A stretch of 64,000 bases of DNA from Cyanobacteria bacterium UBA6446 (GCA_002438405.1 DJOE01000002.1:115592-179591), one strand, 5' to 3'; shown: positions 25,035 through 34,565, counted from the stretch's first letter. The notes: generated by a model from the sequence alone, not told the origin. Numbers and translations are program-made.

Positions 25035-26531
25035 ATGAAAAAAGCTATAATATACACTAGAGTTTCAACCTCTGAACAAGCAAATTTTGGATTTAGTTTA
25101 GCCAGACAAAAGGAAGATTGTATAAACTTTGCTAAAAGAAATAATTATGAAGAGTTAAAAGTCTTTGTAGAACGTGGTGAGAGTGCAAAAACTACGGAGC
25201 GAACAGAATTACAAAATTTGATAAAGTATTGCTCAGAACACAGAAAGACTGTAGATGCTTTAATTATATGGAAAATTGATAGACTTTCAAGAAATATGGA
25301 AGATTATTATACACTAAGTTCATTTTTTAATAAGTTAAATATTGAAATTCTTTCAGCAACAGAAGTTAATGATAATACTGCAACTGGTAAACTTACAAGA
25401 AATGTGCTTGGTGCGTTTGCTCAATTTGAAAATGACCAGAAAACAGAAAGAACAAAGGCTGGCATGAAACAAGCATTGTTGGAAGGCAAATGGTTATGGA
25501 AAGCACCTTATGGATATAAAATGATAAATGGTGATTTATTTAAAGATGAGGTTGCAGCTCCGATTATAGAGCGGATTTTTACTCTTTTTTCAAAAGGTTT
25601 ATATACTCAAACACAAATTATAAAGTTACTGGAAAAAGAAAATATTTTTATCAAATCTGGTAATATGTTCAATCTTCTAAGAAATCCATTATATTGTGGC
25701 AAAATATATTGTCCTTCATTATGTGAGCAAGTTGTAAAAGGTGCATTTGAACCGATTATTTCAGAAGAATTATTTAATAAAGTGCAATTATTGCTAAATG
25801 GTAGTGATAAAATTGTGACTTCATATATAAAAAATAATCCCGAATTTCCACTTAGACATTTTATATTATGTCCTTGTTGTGGTTCTCCACTAACTGCAAG
25901 TAAATCAACAGGAAGAAAGAAGAAAAAATACGCATATTATCATTGCTATAATTCAAATTGTAGAACTCAAGTAAGAGTGCCAAAAGACAAATTAGAAAAA
26001 ATTTTTGTAGAATATTTAAACGAATTACAACCGAATTATCAAAATTTAAAAGATTTTAAACGCTTGGTAAAAGAATCTTACAACCAACAGATAAAAGAAG
26101 TTAGTTGTAATTTGAACAGACTAAATCAAAATGTTGAATCTCTAAAACTTAAAAAAGATAAATTGTTAGATTTCTATCTTGATGAAAAGATTGGAGAAAA
26201 TGACTATAAATTACGCTCTGAAAGATTAGATAAAGAACTACAAAATTTATATGAATGTATTTCAAAAATTGCATTGCCAAATGATGATTTTGAAAAATGT
26301 CTAGATTATGTATGTAAAGCTCTGGAAAATATTAAAAACATTTGGTTAACAAGTGATTTAGACACAAAACAAAGACTTCAACAACTAATATTTCCTAACG
26401 GTTTAATTTATGAAAATGGAGAATTTCGAACCGCCCAAAAGGTAGATGATGACACTAAAAAAGGAGGTTTATTGCCTCCTGATTTAAATATGGTACCCCC
26501 AAGCGAATTCGAATCGCTGTCTACACCGTGA
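25035..26531 (+). CDS. Large serine recombinase (site-specific integrase)
   Basis: 498 residues. The N-terminal resolvase domain has YTRVSTSEQ with nucleophile Ser11, ESAKTTERTEL, and IWKIDRLSRNMEDY. A recombinase domain follows (about 155-255), then a zinc ribbon (CPCC near 279 and CYNSNC), and a coiled coil. It catalyses integration and excision. The last 13 residues (486-498, MVPPSEFESLSTP) are encoded by the antisense strand of tRNA-Glu beyond the right repeat core, so the gene's 3' end was created by integration. RBS GGGAGGA. Confidence 0.93.
   Translation: MKKAIIYTRVSTSEQANFGFSLARQKEDCINFAKRNNYEELKVFVERGESAKTTERTELQNLIKYCSEHRKTVDALIIWKIDRLSRNMEDYYTLSSFFNKLNIEILSATEVNDNTATGKLTRNVLGAFAQFENDQKTERTKAGMKQALLEGKWLWKAPYGYKMINGDLFKDEVAAPIIERIFTLFSKGLYTQTQIIKLLEKENIFIKSGNMFNLLRNPLYCGKIYCPSLCEQVVKGAFEPIISEELFNKVQLLLNGSDKIVTSYIKNNPEFPLRHFILCPCCGSPLTASKSTGRKKKKYAYYHCYNSNCRTQVRVPKDKLEKIFVEYLNELQPNYQNLKDFKRLVKESYNQQIKEVSCNLNRLNQNVESLKLKKDKLLDFYLDEKIGENDYKLRSERLDKELQNLYECISKIALPNDDFEKCLDYVCKALENIKNIWLTSDLDTKQRLQQLIFPNGLIYENGEFRTAQKVDDDTKKGGLLPPDLNMVPPSEFESLSTP
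26488..26499. repeat. Right attachment-site core
   Basis: ATATGGTACCCC, the second copy of 18267-18278. It overlaps the CCA end and acceptor stem of tRNA-Glu and the 3' end of the recombinase gene. Confidence 0.65.
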
Positions 26532-26566
26532 AAGGGTGTTGTCCTAGGCCTCTAGACGATGGGGGC
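26491..26566 (-). tRNA. tRNA-Glu (anticodon TTC), integration target
   Basis: Acceptor GCCCCCA/TGGGGGT, D arm GTCTAGAGGCCTAGGAC, anticodon stem ACACC/GGTGT with loop CTTTCAC (TTC), T arm AGCGA-TTCGAAT-TCGCT, discriminator A and encoded CCA. The first pair is G1-T72, a wobble where G-C is usual. A consensus promoter lies upstream, so it is probably active. Confidence 0.93.
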
Positions 26567-26588
26567 TTGAACTTTTGTTACAAGAGTT

Positions 26589-26617
26589 ATTCTAACCTGA
26601 ACAAAATTAAATGTCAA
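26589..26617 (-). promoter_or_regulatory. Promoter of tRNA-Glu
   Basis: On the minus strand: TTGACA (26612-26617), 17 bp, TAGAAT (26589-26594), 22 nt before the mature tRNA 5' end. Confidence 0.75.
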
Positions 26618-26646
26618 CTGTTTTGTTTAAAAATTTTTATTTTCTA

Positions 26647-27651
26647 TTATTTTCGTATTTTATCACCTGCGGAAAGCCTTATTTCATCAATAATTTCAAC
26701 TACCTCTGGTGAAATATCTTCATCACTTTTTATATTCTTTTTTACCATTTGCGCAAATTCGACTTTTTTAAATTCGTGCATGCCTCTAGTCTTAAAAACT
26801 TCTTCCAAAAATTTCACCCTCGGAACATCTTCATTCAACTTTTCTTTCTCTAACATTGATATATTTTTAAGTTCGTAATCCAATGTCCTCTCAACAAGTT
26901 TAATCGGTAACAAATCCTCAAACTCACCACAATTGAGCAGATGAATTTTATCAATATCTCTCAATCTTGGTTGAATTTCTTCCAGATTTTCTTTTGCATC
27001 TTTATCCAAAAGGACAAATATTGGTAACTTTAAGCTTTCTACAAGTCTATAATATAGTTTTACAACTTGATTTTTTCCACCTGCAGAAAGAACATAAATA
27101 CCCTCTTTATCAAAATCATATCCACAACGTTTAGCAAATTCCGGCAACAAGGTTTCCTCGGTTGCCCCCTCTGCAATGACGACTTTTTCTACCGGAAACC
27201 TCAAAGAGTTGTCTAATCTGGATTTTCTGATATCAGAACTTGTTTCTAAATTCTTTAACCATAACAAATTTTTGGGAGAATTTTCATCAATATAATTTAA
27301 GCATGCCCTATAATTAATTTTGTTTTTCAAAAGTTCTTGGACATTTTCATTATTTTCAAAAACAGAGTTTTCGTAATCAAATAATCTTTGATTTATCAAA
27401 TAATCGTCTTCTAATGTTAAGCCTGCAGTTTCAAGAGAATAATTTATTACAAATTCGGCCCAATTTCGGAGTTCTGAGTAATCCATTTTTTCCAAGTCAG
27501 TTTTTTTGAATTTAGGTTCTATCAAATTTTGAGTCAAAATATCTTTAAAAACTCGTAAGTATTTGGTTTCCGTGTTTTTAAAACGAGTTAACCTGTCAAT
27601 TGAAATTATTATTTGCGATTTGGTTAATGGTTTGACTTTTGAATTCTTCAA
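26647..27651 (-). CDS. TOPRIM-domain protein (OLD-like, without ATPase)
   Basis: This 334-residue protein has near residue 155 VVIAEGATEETLLPEF, the glutamate motif of a TOPRIM fold, and near 215 PIFVLLDKDAKENLEEI, the DxD motif. This arrangement resembles the C-terminal nuclease half of OLD-family proteins, but the N-terminal half is helical with no Walker motifs. It could be a nuclease or nucleic-acid-binding protein. It lies just outside the right end of the element, beside tRNA-Glu, so it may be an older genomic-island remnant. Confidence 0.65.
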   Translation of the reverse strand: MKNSKVKPLTKSQIIISIDRLTRFKNTETKYLRVFKDILTQNLIEPKFKKTDLEKMDYSELRNWAEFVINYSLETAGLTLEDDYLINQRLFDYENSVFENNENVQELLKNKINYRACLNYIDENSPKNLLWLKNLETSSDIRKSRLDNSLRFPVEKVVIAEGATEETLLPEFAKRCGYDFDKEGIYVLSAGGKNQVVKLYYRLVESLKLPIFVLLDKDAKENLEEIQPRLRDIDKIHLLNCGEFEDLLPIKLVERTLDYELKNISMLEKEKLNEDVPRVKFLEEVFKTRGMHEFKKVEFAQMVKKNIKSDEDISPEVVEIIDEIRLSAGDKIRK

Positions 27652-27739
27652 TGATACCCTCTTTAATATTTATTTACAAAAATAATACATGCATGGCAAT
27701 TTTTCAATTTTTTATTTTTTATAATAGATGTGGTGTAAC

Positions 27740-29143
27740 ATGGTAGATAAAATTAATTCTCAAATTTATCATCAATATAATTATAACACAATTAACAGTG
27801 TTAAAGCTCCTGTGCATGTTTCAAAGACAGAAGCAACAAAAGCAGTAACATCTCCGTCTTTTACTGCGGCAAAAACTATTCCGCAAACTTCTATGCAACA
27901 GGTTCAAGCAATAAATATCCGCACTCAATTGAATGGAAAAGAAGAGCAAGTAAAATACACCACTGTTTCATCACAATTAGATAAAAACGGAAGAAAAATT
28001 CTAGATGGTTTGTTGAAAAATGGAGTTTTGTTAAACTCAAATTCTAACGACAAATCAACTGTTTTGGATAATTTATTCAAAATCGTTCAAGAACCTCGAG
28101 CTGAGGGATTGAAAAATGATGTAATTTTACGTGATACGATTGCAACAATTGCTTATCCATATTTAATTACTCAACAGTTTGGAGATATTCCGTCTGAATA
28201 CAGAGAAAAAGCAATTCAAGCAAATAATGCAACAAAGACAAATCTTCTTGATATCAAACAAGGTCAAAATGATATTGATGTTGAGCATTCAGGTACTTGC
28301 GTTGCAGCAAGTACAGAATTTAAACTTGCAAAACAAATGCCTGCTGAGTTTACAAGATTTGCACAAGAATTAAGTTCTCCGAAAATGAGTGTTGATAAAA
28401 CTATTCAGCTAAATAACCTTGCTGATAATACATTGAATGCGGTTTGGCTGTTGAATGCATTTGATATTCCTTATGAAATGAACAATTTTAACGATGCAAA
28501 ATTGAAATTCGCACCGGATAAAAACGCATTATTAAGAGCACAAATTCAAACAACTGATAAAGATCCTTATGAAAGAACACCGTTAGATGTTTTGATGCAA
28601 TCAACATTTATGGAAGTTGGTTCTCAGCAATCTTACAATACATTGACTGATAAAAGGGCCGGAAAATTCAACCAAAATGACAAAGGTTTGATTGAATTTG
28701 AGAAAACATTTACTGAATCTGTTGTATTTGACAAAAATATTCTGTCCGTAACTTATCAAACTGTTGATGAAAATGCTCGACTTATAGGTTATGAAACTGA
28801 TTTAGGCACGATGAAAAAGCACATAGTTCAAGCGATTGACCAAGGTGAAAATGTCATAATCGGTTATACTCAAACAGATAACAACAATGTAATTGTAAAT
28901 GGTCATGAAATAACAATTGTTGGCTACAAAACGGATAACAAGGGTAAAATGACGTTCATTTGTAATGATACAGATGATAATATTCCAAGACCAATTGAAT
29001 ATTCAGAAGATTATTTGTTACCAAAAATTCACCACGCAGCATTACCAAAAGAAATCGTAGAAAACGATTTGAATATTACTCCAAGCTGGGTTGAGGGAAT
29101 TGATATGTACAAACAAATGAAACACCAACAACAAGCAGCATAA
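27740..29143 (+). CDS. Papain-like cysteine peptidase candidate without signal peptide
   Basis: 467 residues from ATG 27740 (27728 is an alternative). In the 27728 numbering, Cys191 in HSGTCVAAS, His393 in VNGHEITIVGY and Asn413/Asp414 in FICNDTD have the order and local context of a Cys-His-Asn papain/C39-type fold. The N-terminal 80 residues are Thr/Ser/Ala-rich and likely disordered, with SPSFTAA. No Sec signal or membrane segment. A TATAAT at 27720-27725 lies close to the start. Substrate unknown; might act outside the cell by a non-Sec route. Confidence 0.6.
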   Translation: MVDKINSQIYHQYNYNTINSVKAPVHVSKTEATKAVTSPSFTAAKTIPQTSMQQVQAINIRTQLNGKEEQVKYTTVSSQLDKNGRKILDGLLKNGVLLNSNSNDKSTVLDNLFKIVQEPRAEGLKNDVILRDTIATIAYPYLITQQFGDIPSEYREKAIQANNATKTNLLDIKQGQNDIDVEHSGTCVAASTEFKLAKQMPAEFTRFAQELSSPKMSVDKTIQLNNLADNTLNAVWLLNAFDIPYEMNNFNDAKLKFAPDKNALLRAQIQTTDKDPYERTPLDVLMQSTFMEVGSQQSYNTLTDKRAGKFNQNDKGLIEFEKTFTESVVFDKNILSVTYQTVDENARLIGYETDLGTMKKHIVQAIDQGENVIIGYTQTDNNNVIVNGHEITIVGYKTDNKGKMTFICNDTDDNIPRPIEYSEDYLLPKIHHAALPKEIVENDLNITPSWVEGIDMYKQMKHQQQAA

Positions 29144-29236
29144 AAGGAAGTTTAAACTTTCTTAATAAATTCAATAAAATAGGCAAATAATATTTTCAGT
29201 AGTTTTTATAACGATGAAGTGTAAAAGGTAGAAAAT

Positions 29237-30910
29237 ATGATAAATACACCAAATTTAAACATCTCTAATGTTAATTCAGCACAAGCGCAAACTAAGGTTT
29301 CTGACAAAAATCCACAAGTGGTAAAAGACAATGTTTCGAGAACTCCGGAATATACGGCAACTATTTATCCAAACGAAACGGTACCGATTTATACTGAAAC
29401 GCCATCATCTAAACTAACTCACACAAGTTGGTTTTATGTAAATGACGTTCACGGTAAGATGACAAATATGGAACGTATTTATAATATGACAAAAGAATTT
29501 GACTCTACTCCATCGAATAAAATTGCCCCAGGATTTTGGTCAGATAAAACACCTGACGTTTCTAAATTCAAAGTGTCTTCAGGCGATATAATTTTAGGAG
29601 CAAATTATGTTCATAACCAAGTTGCAAGCAAGTTCTTAGATTGGGGTGGATTTATAGCATCAGCATTAGGGAATCACGAACTTGATGTTGTAGAACCAGG
29701 AAATTTAGCAAAACTTTTGAGCGATGCTAAATACAAGATGTTAGCTGCAAATATTGATATCAAACAAGGTTCTCCATTAGAGGGCAGAATTCAAAAATCA
29801 ATGGTAATTGAAAAAGATGGTCAAAAATACGGACTTATCGGAATTGCTCCGGAAGATATGCTTGAACGTGTAAAAATGAATAATACTCTAAAAGATATCA
29901 GTGTAAAAACAGATGATGAAACAATTAAACTTGTTCAAGACGAAGTAAATAAATTACAAAAACAAGGAATAAATAAAATTATCGTTCTATCTCACGAGGG
30001 AACGAAAAAAGACCAACGCTTAGCAAAAGAAACTCAAGGTATCGACTTAATCTTTGGAGCTCACACTCATGATTTGATTGAAGGCTTGAAAGAGGGTACA
30101 AACCTTTTGTACTCAAAAACAGGTGAACCGGTTGTAATTACCCAAGCAGGAAAAGATGGTGAAAATGTTGGTATTTTGAACGTAGATTTTGACAATAACG
30201 GCATTATCAAAAAAGCACAAAACAACGTTATCAAAACTAGAGATTATAACAGACCTCTATTTGTAAAACATTCCGTTGAAGAATACATCGGCAAACCGGA
30301 AGTTATCGGTAAAGTAAGTGCAGCTGTTACTCCTCCTATTCAAAGACTTCTTGAAAACAATCCACATGGAAATGTTATTGCAGATGCAATGAGAAGTGAA
30401 CTTAACACTGATATTGCAATTCTTAATACCGGAAATATTAGAGGAAGTTTCTCTCAAGGACCAATTGATACAAGATTGATTTCTGATATTACACCATTTG
30501 AAGATAAAATGATGATTTTGAATTTGTCAGAAAAGCAAATTGTTGATGCAATCAATGTTGGTTTGAAATCTCTAAATAACCCATCTAACAAACCGGGAAT
30601 TTTACTTGTATCAGGTTTGAAATACAAAGCAAATAAACAAGGTGAATTATTAAGCCTTGAATTCATTGATAAAGCAAACCACACTCATAAAATTGACGTA
30701 AAAAATCCTGATCCAAATAAAAAATACACAGTAGCTGCAGATGATTTCTTTGCAACAGGTGGTGACGGATACTTAGAAAGCAACAAACACCCAGAATTTG
30801 TTCTTCAACAATTTGATGTTGATAAAAACAAATTGGCTTGTGATTATATCAAAAAATTAAACCAACCAATAGAAATCAAGAACGACGACAGAATTCAAAT
30901 TGTTGATTAA
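29237..30910 (+). CDS. 5'-nucleotidase/UshA-like metallophosphatase
   Basis: 557 residues. Metallophosphoesterase motifs: YVNDVHGKM (near 70), a later GNHE in SALGNHELDV, and GAHTHD near 275. The C-terminal 5'-nucleotidase domain (about 345-530) includes NVIADAMR, NTGNIRGSF and ATGGDGYLE. The family hydrolyses nucleotides, usually in the periplasm or on the surface. Here no signal peptide is visible; the N-terminal 60 residues are Thr/Ser/Asn-rich and disordered, as in the preceding peptidase. AAGGTAG RBS. Confidence 0.88.
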   Translation: MINTPNLNISNVNSAQAQTKVSDKNPQVVKDNVSRTPEYTATIYPNETVPIYTETPSSKLTHTSWFYVNDVHGKMTNMERIYNMTKEFDSTPSNKIAPGFWSDKTPDVSKFKVSSGDIILGANYVHNQVASKFLDWGGFIASALGNHELDVVEPGNLAKLLSDAKYKMLAANIDIKQGSPLEGRIQKSMVIEKDGQKYGLIGIAPEDMLERVKMNNTLKDISVKTDDETIKLVQDEVNKLQKQGINKIIVLSHEGTKKDQRLAKETQGIDLIFGAHTHDLIEGLKEGTNLLYSKTGEPVVITQAGKDGENVGILNVDFDNNGIIKKAQNNVIKTRDYNRPLFVKHSVEEYIGKPEVIGKVSAAVTPPIQRLLENNPHGNVIADAMRSELNTDIAILNTGNIRGSFSQGPIDTRLISDITPFEDKMMILNLSEKQIVDAINVGLKSLNNPSNKPGILLVSGLKYKANKQGELLSLEFIDKANHTHKIDVKNPDPNKKYTVAADDFFATGGDGYLESNKHPEFVLQQFDVDKNKLACDYIKKLNQPIEIKNDDRIQIVD

Positions 30911-31569
30911 TAACCATATTGTTCGTGAGCATTCAAATATTCTCTAACAGTATTTAATGATGCTTGAACAATACGTGTAACCCTTGATGGCGACAAACCG
31001 ATTTGTTTGGCAATATCTTTTACTTGCATATTTCTATAAAATCTGTATTCCACAACAGTTCTTTCTTTTGGTGGAAGTTTAGAAATAGCAGTTCTAATCA
31101 TTTTACCCATTTCAGAAATTTCGGCATTTTCATCAGGCATTGCGTGAGTATCTTTGATGAAATCAAATGGAGAATCGTTGTCACTTGCAGAAGCTGCTAA
31201 ACTATCAATAGACAAAACAGTTTCGTAAATTGCTTCACGGACTTTTGCCTGTTTCATATCCATGCCTTCAACTGCCTCTTCTTGATCGTATTCATCTTCA
31301 GCTTTGTGTTTTAGAGAATACCATTTATATCTTATTCTCAATTCATTTCTAATTGCCCAACGAACAGCAGTTGCAATATACGCAGCATTATATTTTGCCA
31401 ATTGTTCAGGAGTTTTATTTTTAATCATTACCTGAATGGCAATGATACCGATTGAAAGAAGTTCTTCATACTCAACCATGTGAGCCGGAATACGTCTATG
31501 CTCTACTCTCGCAACCTTTTGCACGATATCTATATAATGTTGTAAATTTGTTTTATCTTCTTTTGCCAT
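30907..31569 (-). CDS. Sigma-70 family factor, FliA/WhiG-like
   Basis: 220 residues from ATG 31569 (a TTG at 31584 adds five). Region 2 is EYEELLSIGIIAI-YIATAVRWAIRNEL; region 4 is LPPKERTVVEYRFYRNMQVKDIAKQIGLSPSRVTRIVQ, both as in alternative sigma factors of the flagellar (sigma-28) type. It lies 31 bp after flhB on the same strand, which supports a flagellar role. No strong RBS; translation may be coupled to flhB. Confidence 0.85.
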   Translation of the reverse strand: MAKEDKTNLQHYIDIVQKVARVEHRRIPAHMVEYEELLSIGIIAIQVMIKNKTPEQLAKYNAAYIATAVRWAIRNELRIRYKWYSLKHKAEDEYDQEEAVEGMDMKQAKVREAIYETVLSIDSLAASASDNDSPFDFIKDTHAMPDENAEISEMGKMIRTAISKLPPKERTVVEYRFYRNMQVKDIAKQIGLSPSRVTRIVQASLNTVREYLNAHEQYGY

Positions 31570-31599
31570 AATTTTACAAATCAATAATACTACAATATA

Positions 31600-32682
31600 T
31601 TAATTTCGCGGTCGTTTATTTGGTGTATTTTTTCTCTTCATCTTATAAACGAACATTAAAATTTCTGCCACCGCTTTGTATAACTCTGGCGGAATCGGTT
31701 GATTAATATCAACCATTTTGAATAAAGCTCTTGCCACTGGCGGGTTTTCAATAACCGGAACATTATGCTCTTTGGCAATTCCAATAATTTTCTTTGCAAT
31801 AAGTTCTGTACCTTTTGCAATCAACATTGGAGAATCCATTTCTTCTGCAACATATTTCAATGCACAAGCAACGTGAGTCGGATTTGTTACAACAAAGTCG
31901 GCTGTCGGAACAGCGTCCATTGCACCTTGTTGAAGCATTTGCATACGTCTTTGTCTTAATGCGGCTTTAACGTTAGGGTCGCCCTCAGAGTTTTTATATT
32001 CATCTTTGATTTCTTTGAATGACATTTTTTGGTCTTTTAAGAATTTCCATTTCGTAACCCCATAATCAGCAGCTGCAATAATCAAAAAAGCAATACAAGC
32101 TTTGAAAATAAATTCAGTAATAAGTTTCCCGAATTCAATCATTACTGCGAAGTTGTTATCAACAGATGCAAGCATTAAGATTGATTCAATGTGGTCTTTG
32201 TAAACTGCCCAACCGATATAACCCAAAATCAAAACTTTAACAATATTTTTGAAAAGTTCAAACAAAGTTTTGATAGACATAATATTTTTGAAATATTTTG
32301 TTGGGTTTAATTTATCTAATTTGGGCATAAGAGGAGCAATTGCAACTAAGGGACCAACTTGAACAAAATCTGCTAATACGGCAACAAGCCACGCAATAGC
32401 TAAAATCGGACCAATAATTAATGCAGCACCTTTAACTGCAATAGTTAGAATATACATATATCCGATTTGTTCAGTGTGTGCATTGGGTATTTGCTCATAT
32501 AGCAGGGTAAAAACTTGGACAATTTGATTCCAGATAAAAGGTGCTAAACCAAAAATTACAGAGAACAGAATAAGCAAAGACACAGCGGTTGAAAAATCTT
32601 TGGATTTAACAACCTGACCTTCTTTTCTCGCCTGTTCCAGCTTTCTGGGGGTGGCATCAAACTGTTTGTCCTCATCACCCAT
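31600..32682 (-). CDS. flhB: Flagellar export switch protein FlhB
   Basis: 360 residues. An N-terminal ATPRKLEQARKEGQVVKSKD stretch, four membrane helices, and the cytoplasmic domain with the autocleavage motif NPTH (267-270; cleavage between Asn and Pro), followed by HVACALKY and PVIENPPVARALF. FlhB sets substrate specificity of the flagellar export gate. First gene of a two-gene unit with the sigma factor; RBS AGGAAA. Confidence 0.95.
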   Translation of the reverse strand: MGDEDKQFDATPRKLEQARKEGQVVKSKDFSTAVSLLILFSVIFGLAPFIWNQIVQVFTLLYEQIPNAHTEQIGYMYILTIAVKGAALIIGPILAIAWLVAVLADFVQVGPLVAIAPLMPKLDKLNPTKYFKNIMSIKTLFELFKNIVKVLILGYIGWAVYKDHIESILMLASVDNNFAVMIEFGKLITEFIFKACIAFLIIAAADYGVTKWKFLKDQKMSFKEIKDEYKNSEGDPNVKAALRQRRMQMLQQGAMDAVPTADFVVTNPTHVACALKYVAEEMDSPMLIAKGTELIAKKIIGIAKEHNVPVIENPPVARALFKMVDINQPIPPELYKAVAEILMFVYKMKRKNTPNKRPRN

Positions 32683-32870
32683 GTGGAATTTCCTTTCTGA
32701 TTGACAATATTATAACATGAGTTCATTAAATAATTATACTTTTGTATGTTTATACATATAGTTTAATTATTTGTTACGATATGTAAATAATATATAAAAA
32801 TTATATAAAATTAAGCAATTTATTTGTGAAGAATTTGTTTATTATAATGTAACGAGGTACAATTAACATC

Positions 32871-33050
32871 ATGGCAGAGAAGATGGATCAAGACTTGAAA
32901 ACTATTACGACTAAACGAGAGATGAGTAAAACAGAAGTTGCTGATTCTAAATCATCTTTGCAAACAAATCCTATTGCAAGAAAGTTGCTGGACTTTAGCT
33001 TGTCTAACAAAACCCGCAAATTTTCAGTCAAAGATTTGTTCACACGATAG
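32871..33050 (+). CDS. Small hypothetical protein (59 aa)
   Basis: An uninterrupted frame with AGG about 12 nt upstream and a TATAAT at 32843-32848. The product starts MAEKMDQDLKTITTKREMSK and ends SVKDLFTR; hydrophilic with one amphipathic helix (ARKLLDFSL). No known domain. It is divergent to flhB. Confidence 0.45.
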   Translation: MAEKMDQDLKTITTKREMSKTEVADSKSSLQTNPIARKLLDFSLSNKTRKFSVKDLFTR

Positions 33051-33128
33051 GCAATAGTAGCACGGTTTTATGAGAATCGATACGCACATAAATTTGTGTG
33101 GTTTGTGAAAAAGCCGAACATTAATTCT

Positions 33129-33158
33129 ACTTCGTTGCCCTCTTCGGAGGAATGAAGT
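33129..33158. repeat. Nested hairpin with TTCG loop
   Basis: Outer stem ACTTC/GAAGT and inner stem CCTC/GAGG with a TTCG loop. A possible REP-like palindrome or end-of-transcript structure for the small gene upstream; no U tract. Confidence 0.35.
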
Positions 33159-33216
33159 TGTGAATATTAAAATTTTGCTTGAATGATTAGTTATATTTTC
33201 GTACAATAAAATTGCG

Positions 33217-33726
33217 ATGTACGAAATAAAGAAACAAATTTACTTAGATTTTACAAAGAACCAAAAGTCTGCACTATGTAATTTTTTACGTGCATTAGTA
33301 AAAAAATCCCAAGATTTGACCGTTGATGAAATTTGGGATAGTTTTGTTGCGGACGAAAAGTATTATCTTGAGTTGCATTGCTCCAGATTTGAATTTTTAG
33401 AAGATATCATTGATGATGAAAAATTCTACAATGACACAATAAAATATTTAAAAGAATGCAAAAAGTATTATGATTATAAGGAAAAACAAAGACCGATAAT
33501 AGAAGCAAACAAAGCTTACGAAAAGAAAAAACGAAAATTTTTGCAAGAAGTAAAAATGTCCAAAGAACCACCAACAAAAAAACAATTGTACTATTACAAC
33601 AGACTTTGCAAAAAATATAATATTGAAAAAATTGAACTGTCTTCAAAACTTGAAGCTCGTGATTTGATTGACAAAATTATAACTGAACATAGCGAAAATT
33701 ATAAAATTGAAATTGAGGAAGAATAA
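33217..33726 (+). CDS. Hypothetical coiled-coil protein upstream of prmC
   Basis: 169 residues. The N-terminal half is acidic and helical; a Lys-rich coil (EANKAYEKKKRKFLQEVKM) is followed by a small C-terminal unit PPTKKQLYYYNRLCKKYNIE-LEARDLIDKI. That ending is like the DUF3072-type 'TxxQ...L...LS..EAS..I..L' motif found beside nucleic-acid proteins. The stop overlaps the prmC start by 1 bp. No clear function. A TACAAT lies 10 nt before the start. Confidence 0.6.
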   Translation: MYEIKKQIYLDFTKNQKSALCNFLRALVKKSQDLTVDEIWDSFVADEKYYLELHCSRFEFLEDIIDDEKFYNDTIKYLKECKKYYDYKEKQRPIIEANKAYEKKKRKFLQEVKMSKEPPTKKQLYYYNRLCKKYNIEKIELSSKLEARDLIDKIITEHSENYKIEIEEE

Positions 33727-34565
33727 TGCTAATTCAAGATATTGAAAAGATTTTGACAGACTCTGGGATTGAACCAAATGAAGCAAAAGTTGAAGTTAAA
33801 TTATTAATAGAACATTTTGCAGGCTATAATTTGATTGATATTTTGATGGGCAAAAAATTGTCTGAAGACAAGCTAAAAATCGTTGAAGACAAAGCAAAAC
33901 TTCGTGCAAAAACTCATGAACCAATCCAATACATTATTGGATTAGCAGATTTTATGGGTGAAAAATTTTTAGTAAACAAAGATGTTCTAATTCCTCGAGA
34001 TGAAACCGAACTACTTGTACATAAAGCAATTGAAATTATAAAAGAAAACAATTTCAAAATGGTGCTTGATATGTGTACAGGTTCTGGGTGTATTGCTTGT
34101 ATGATTGCAAAACTCACCAATAGTCAAGTAATGGGAGTTGATATTTCAACAGAGGCAATTCATACAGCATTTAAAAATATGGAACGATTTGGACTTTTTA
34201 ATAGAGCTGTTTTTAGAAAATCAGATATTTTTTCAAAAATCAGAGAAGATGAAAAATTTGATTTAATCGTTTCTAACCCTCCATACATTCCACCAAAAGA
34301 AAAAGCAACTATACAAGAAGAAGTTAATTATGAACCTGATTTAGCACTTTATACAACAGATGAAAAAGGTCTAGAATTCTACGAAAAAATAATCAAAGAT
34401 GCTCCAAAATTTTTGAATAAAGGAGGTTATTTGATGTTTGAACTGGGGATCGGACAAAGTACAGATGTTGCTCAATTAATGAATGAAGCAGGTTTTTGGA
34501 AAATTAAAGTGTTAAAAGACCTTGCAAATATTGACCGAGTAATTTTTGCCACATTTCAAAAATAA
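33726..34565 (+). CDS. prmC: Release factor glutamine methyltransferase
   Basis: 279 residues. N-terminal helical domain, then the SAM-binding motif VLDMCTGSGCIACMIA, and the NPPY catalytic motif (184-187) followed by IPPKEK and EPDLALY, the signature of PrmC/HemK. It methylates the GGQ glutamine of peptide release factors. Start overlaps the preceding stop by one base. Standard family length. Confidence 0.95.
   Translation: MLIQDIEKILTDSGIEPNEAKVEVKLLIEHFAGYNLIDILMGKKLSEDKLKIVEDKAKLRAKTHEPIQYIIGLADFMGEKFLVNKDVLIPRDETELLVHKAIEIIKENNFKMVLDMCTGSGCIACMIAKLTNSQVMGVDISTEAIHTAFKNMERFGLFNRAVFRKSDIFSKIREDEKFDLIVSNPPYIPPKEKATIQEEVNYEPDLALYTTDEKGLEFYEKIIKDAPKFLNKGGYLMFELGIGQSTDVAQLMNEAGFWKIKVLKDLANIDRVIFATFQK

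Larger units (their letters stand above)
18267..26499. mobile_element. Putative 8.2-kb serine-recombinase integrative element
   Basis: The element lies between 12-bp direct repeats. A large serine recombinase abuts the right repeat, and the right repeat lies in the 3' end of a tRNA-Glu gene. Cargo: Fic protein, several small unknown proteins, an XRE regulator with a divergent operator region and an HNH-like protein. No conjugation or capsid genes are seen, so it may be non-autonomous for transfer. Boundaries are inferred from the repeat and the tRNA. Confidence 0.65.

Noticed and set aside
32781..32791. ATGTAAATAAT copy upstream of flhB
   Set aside because: Single copy in a very AT-rich stretch; probably chance match to the fic operator repeat.
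33129..33158. Rho-independent terminator
   Set aside because: The hairpin is not followed by a U tract on either strand.
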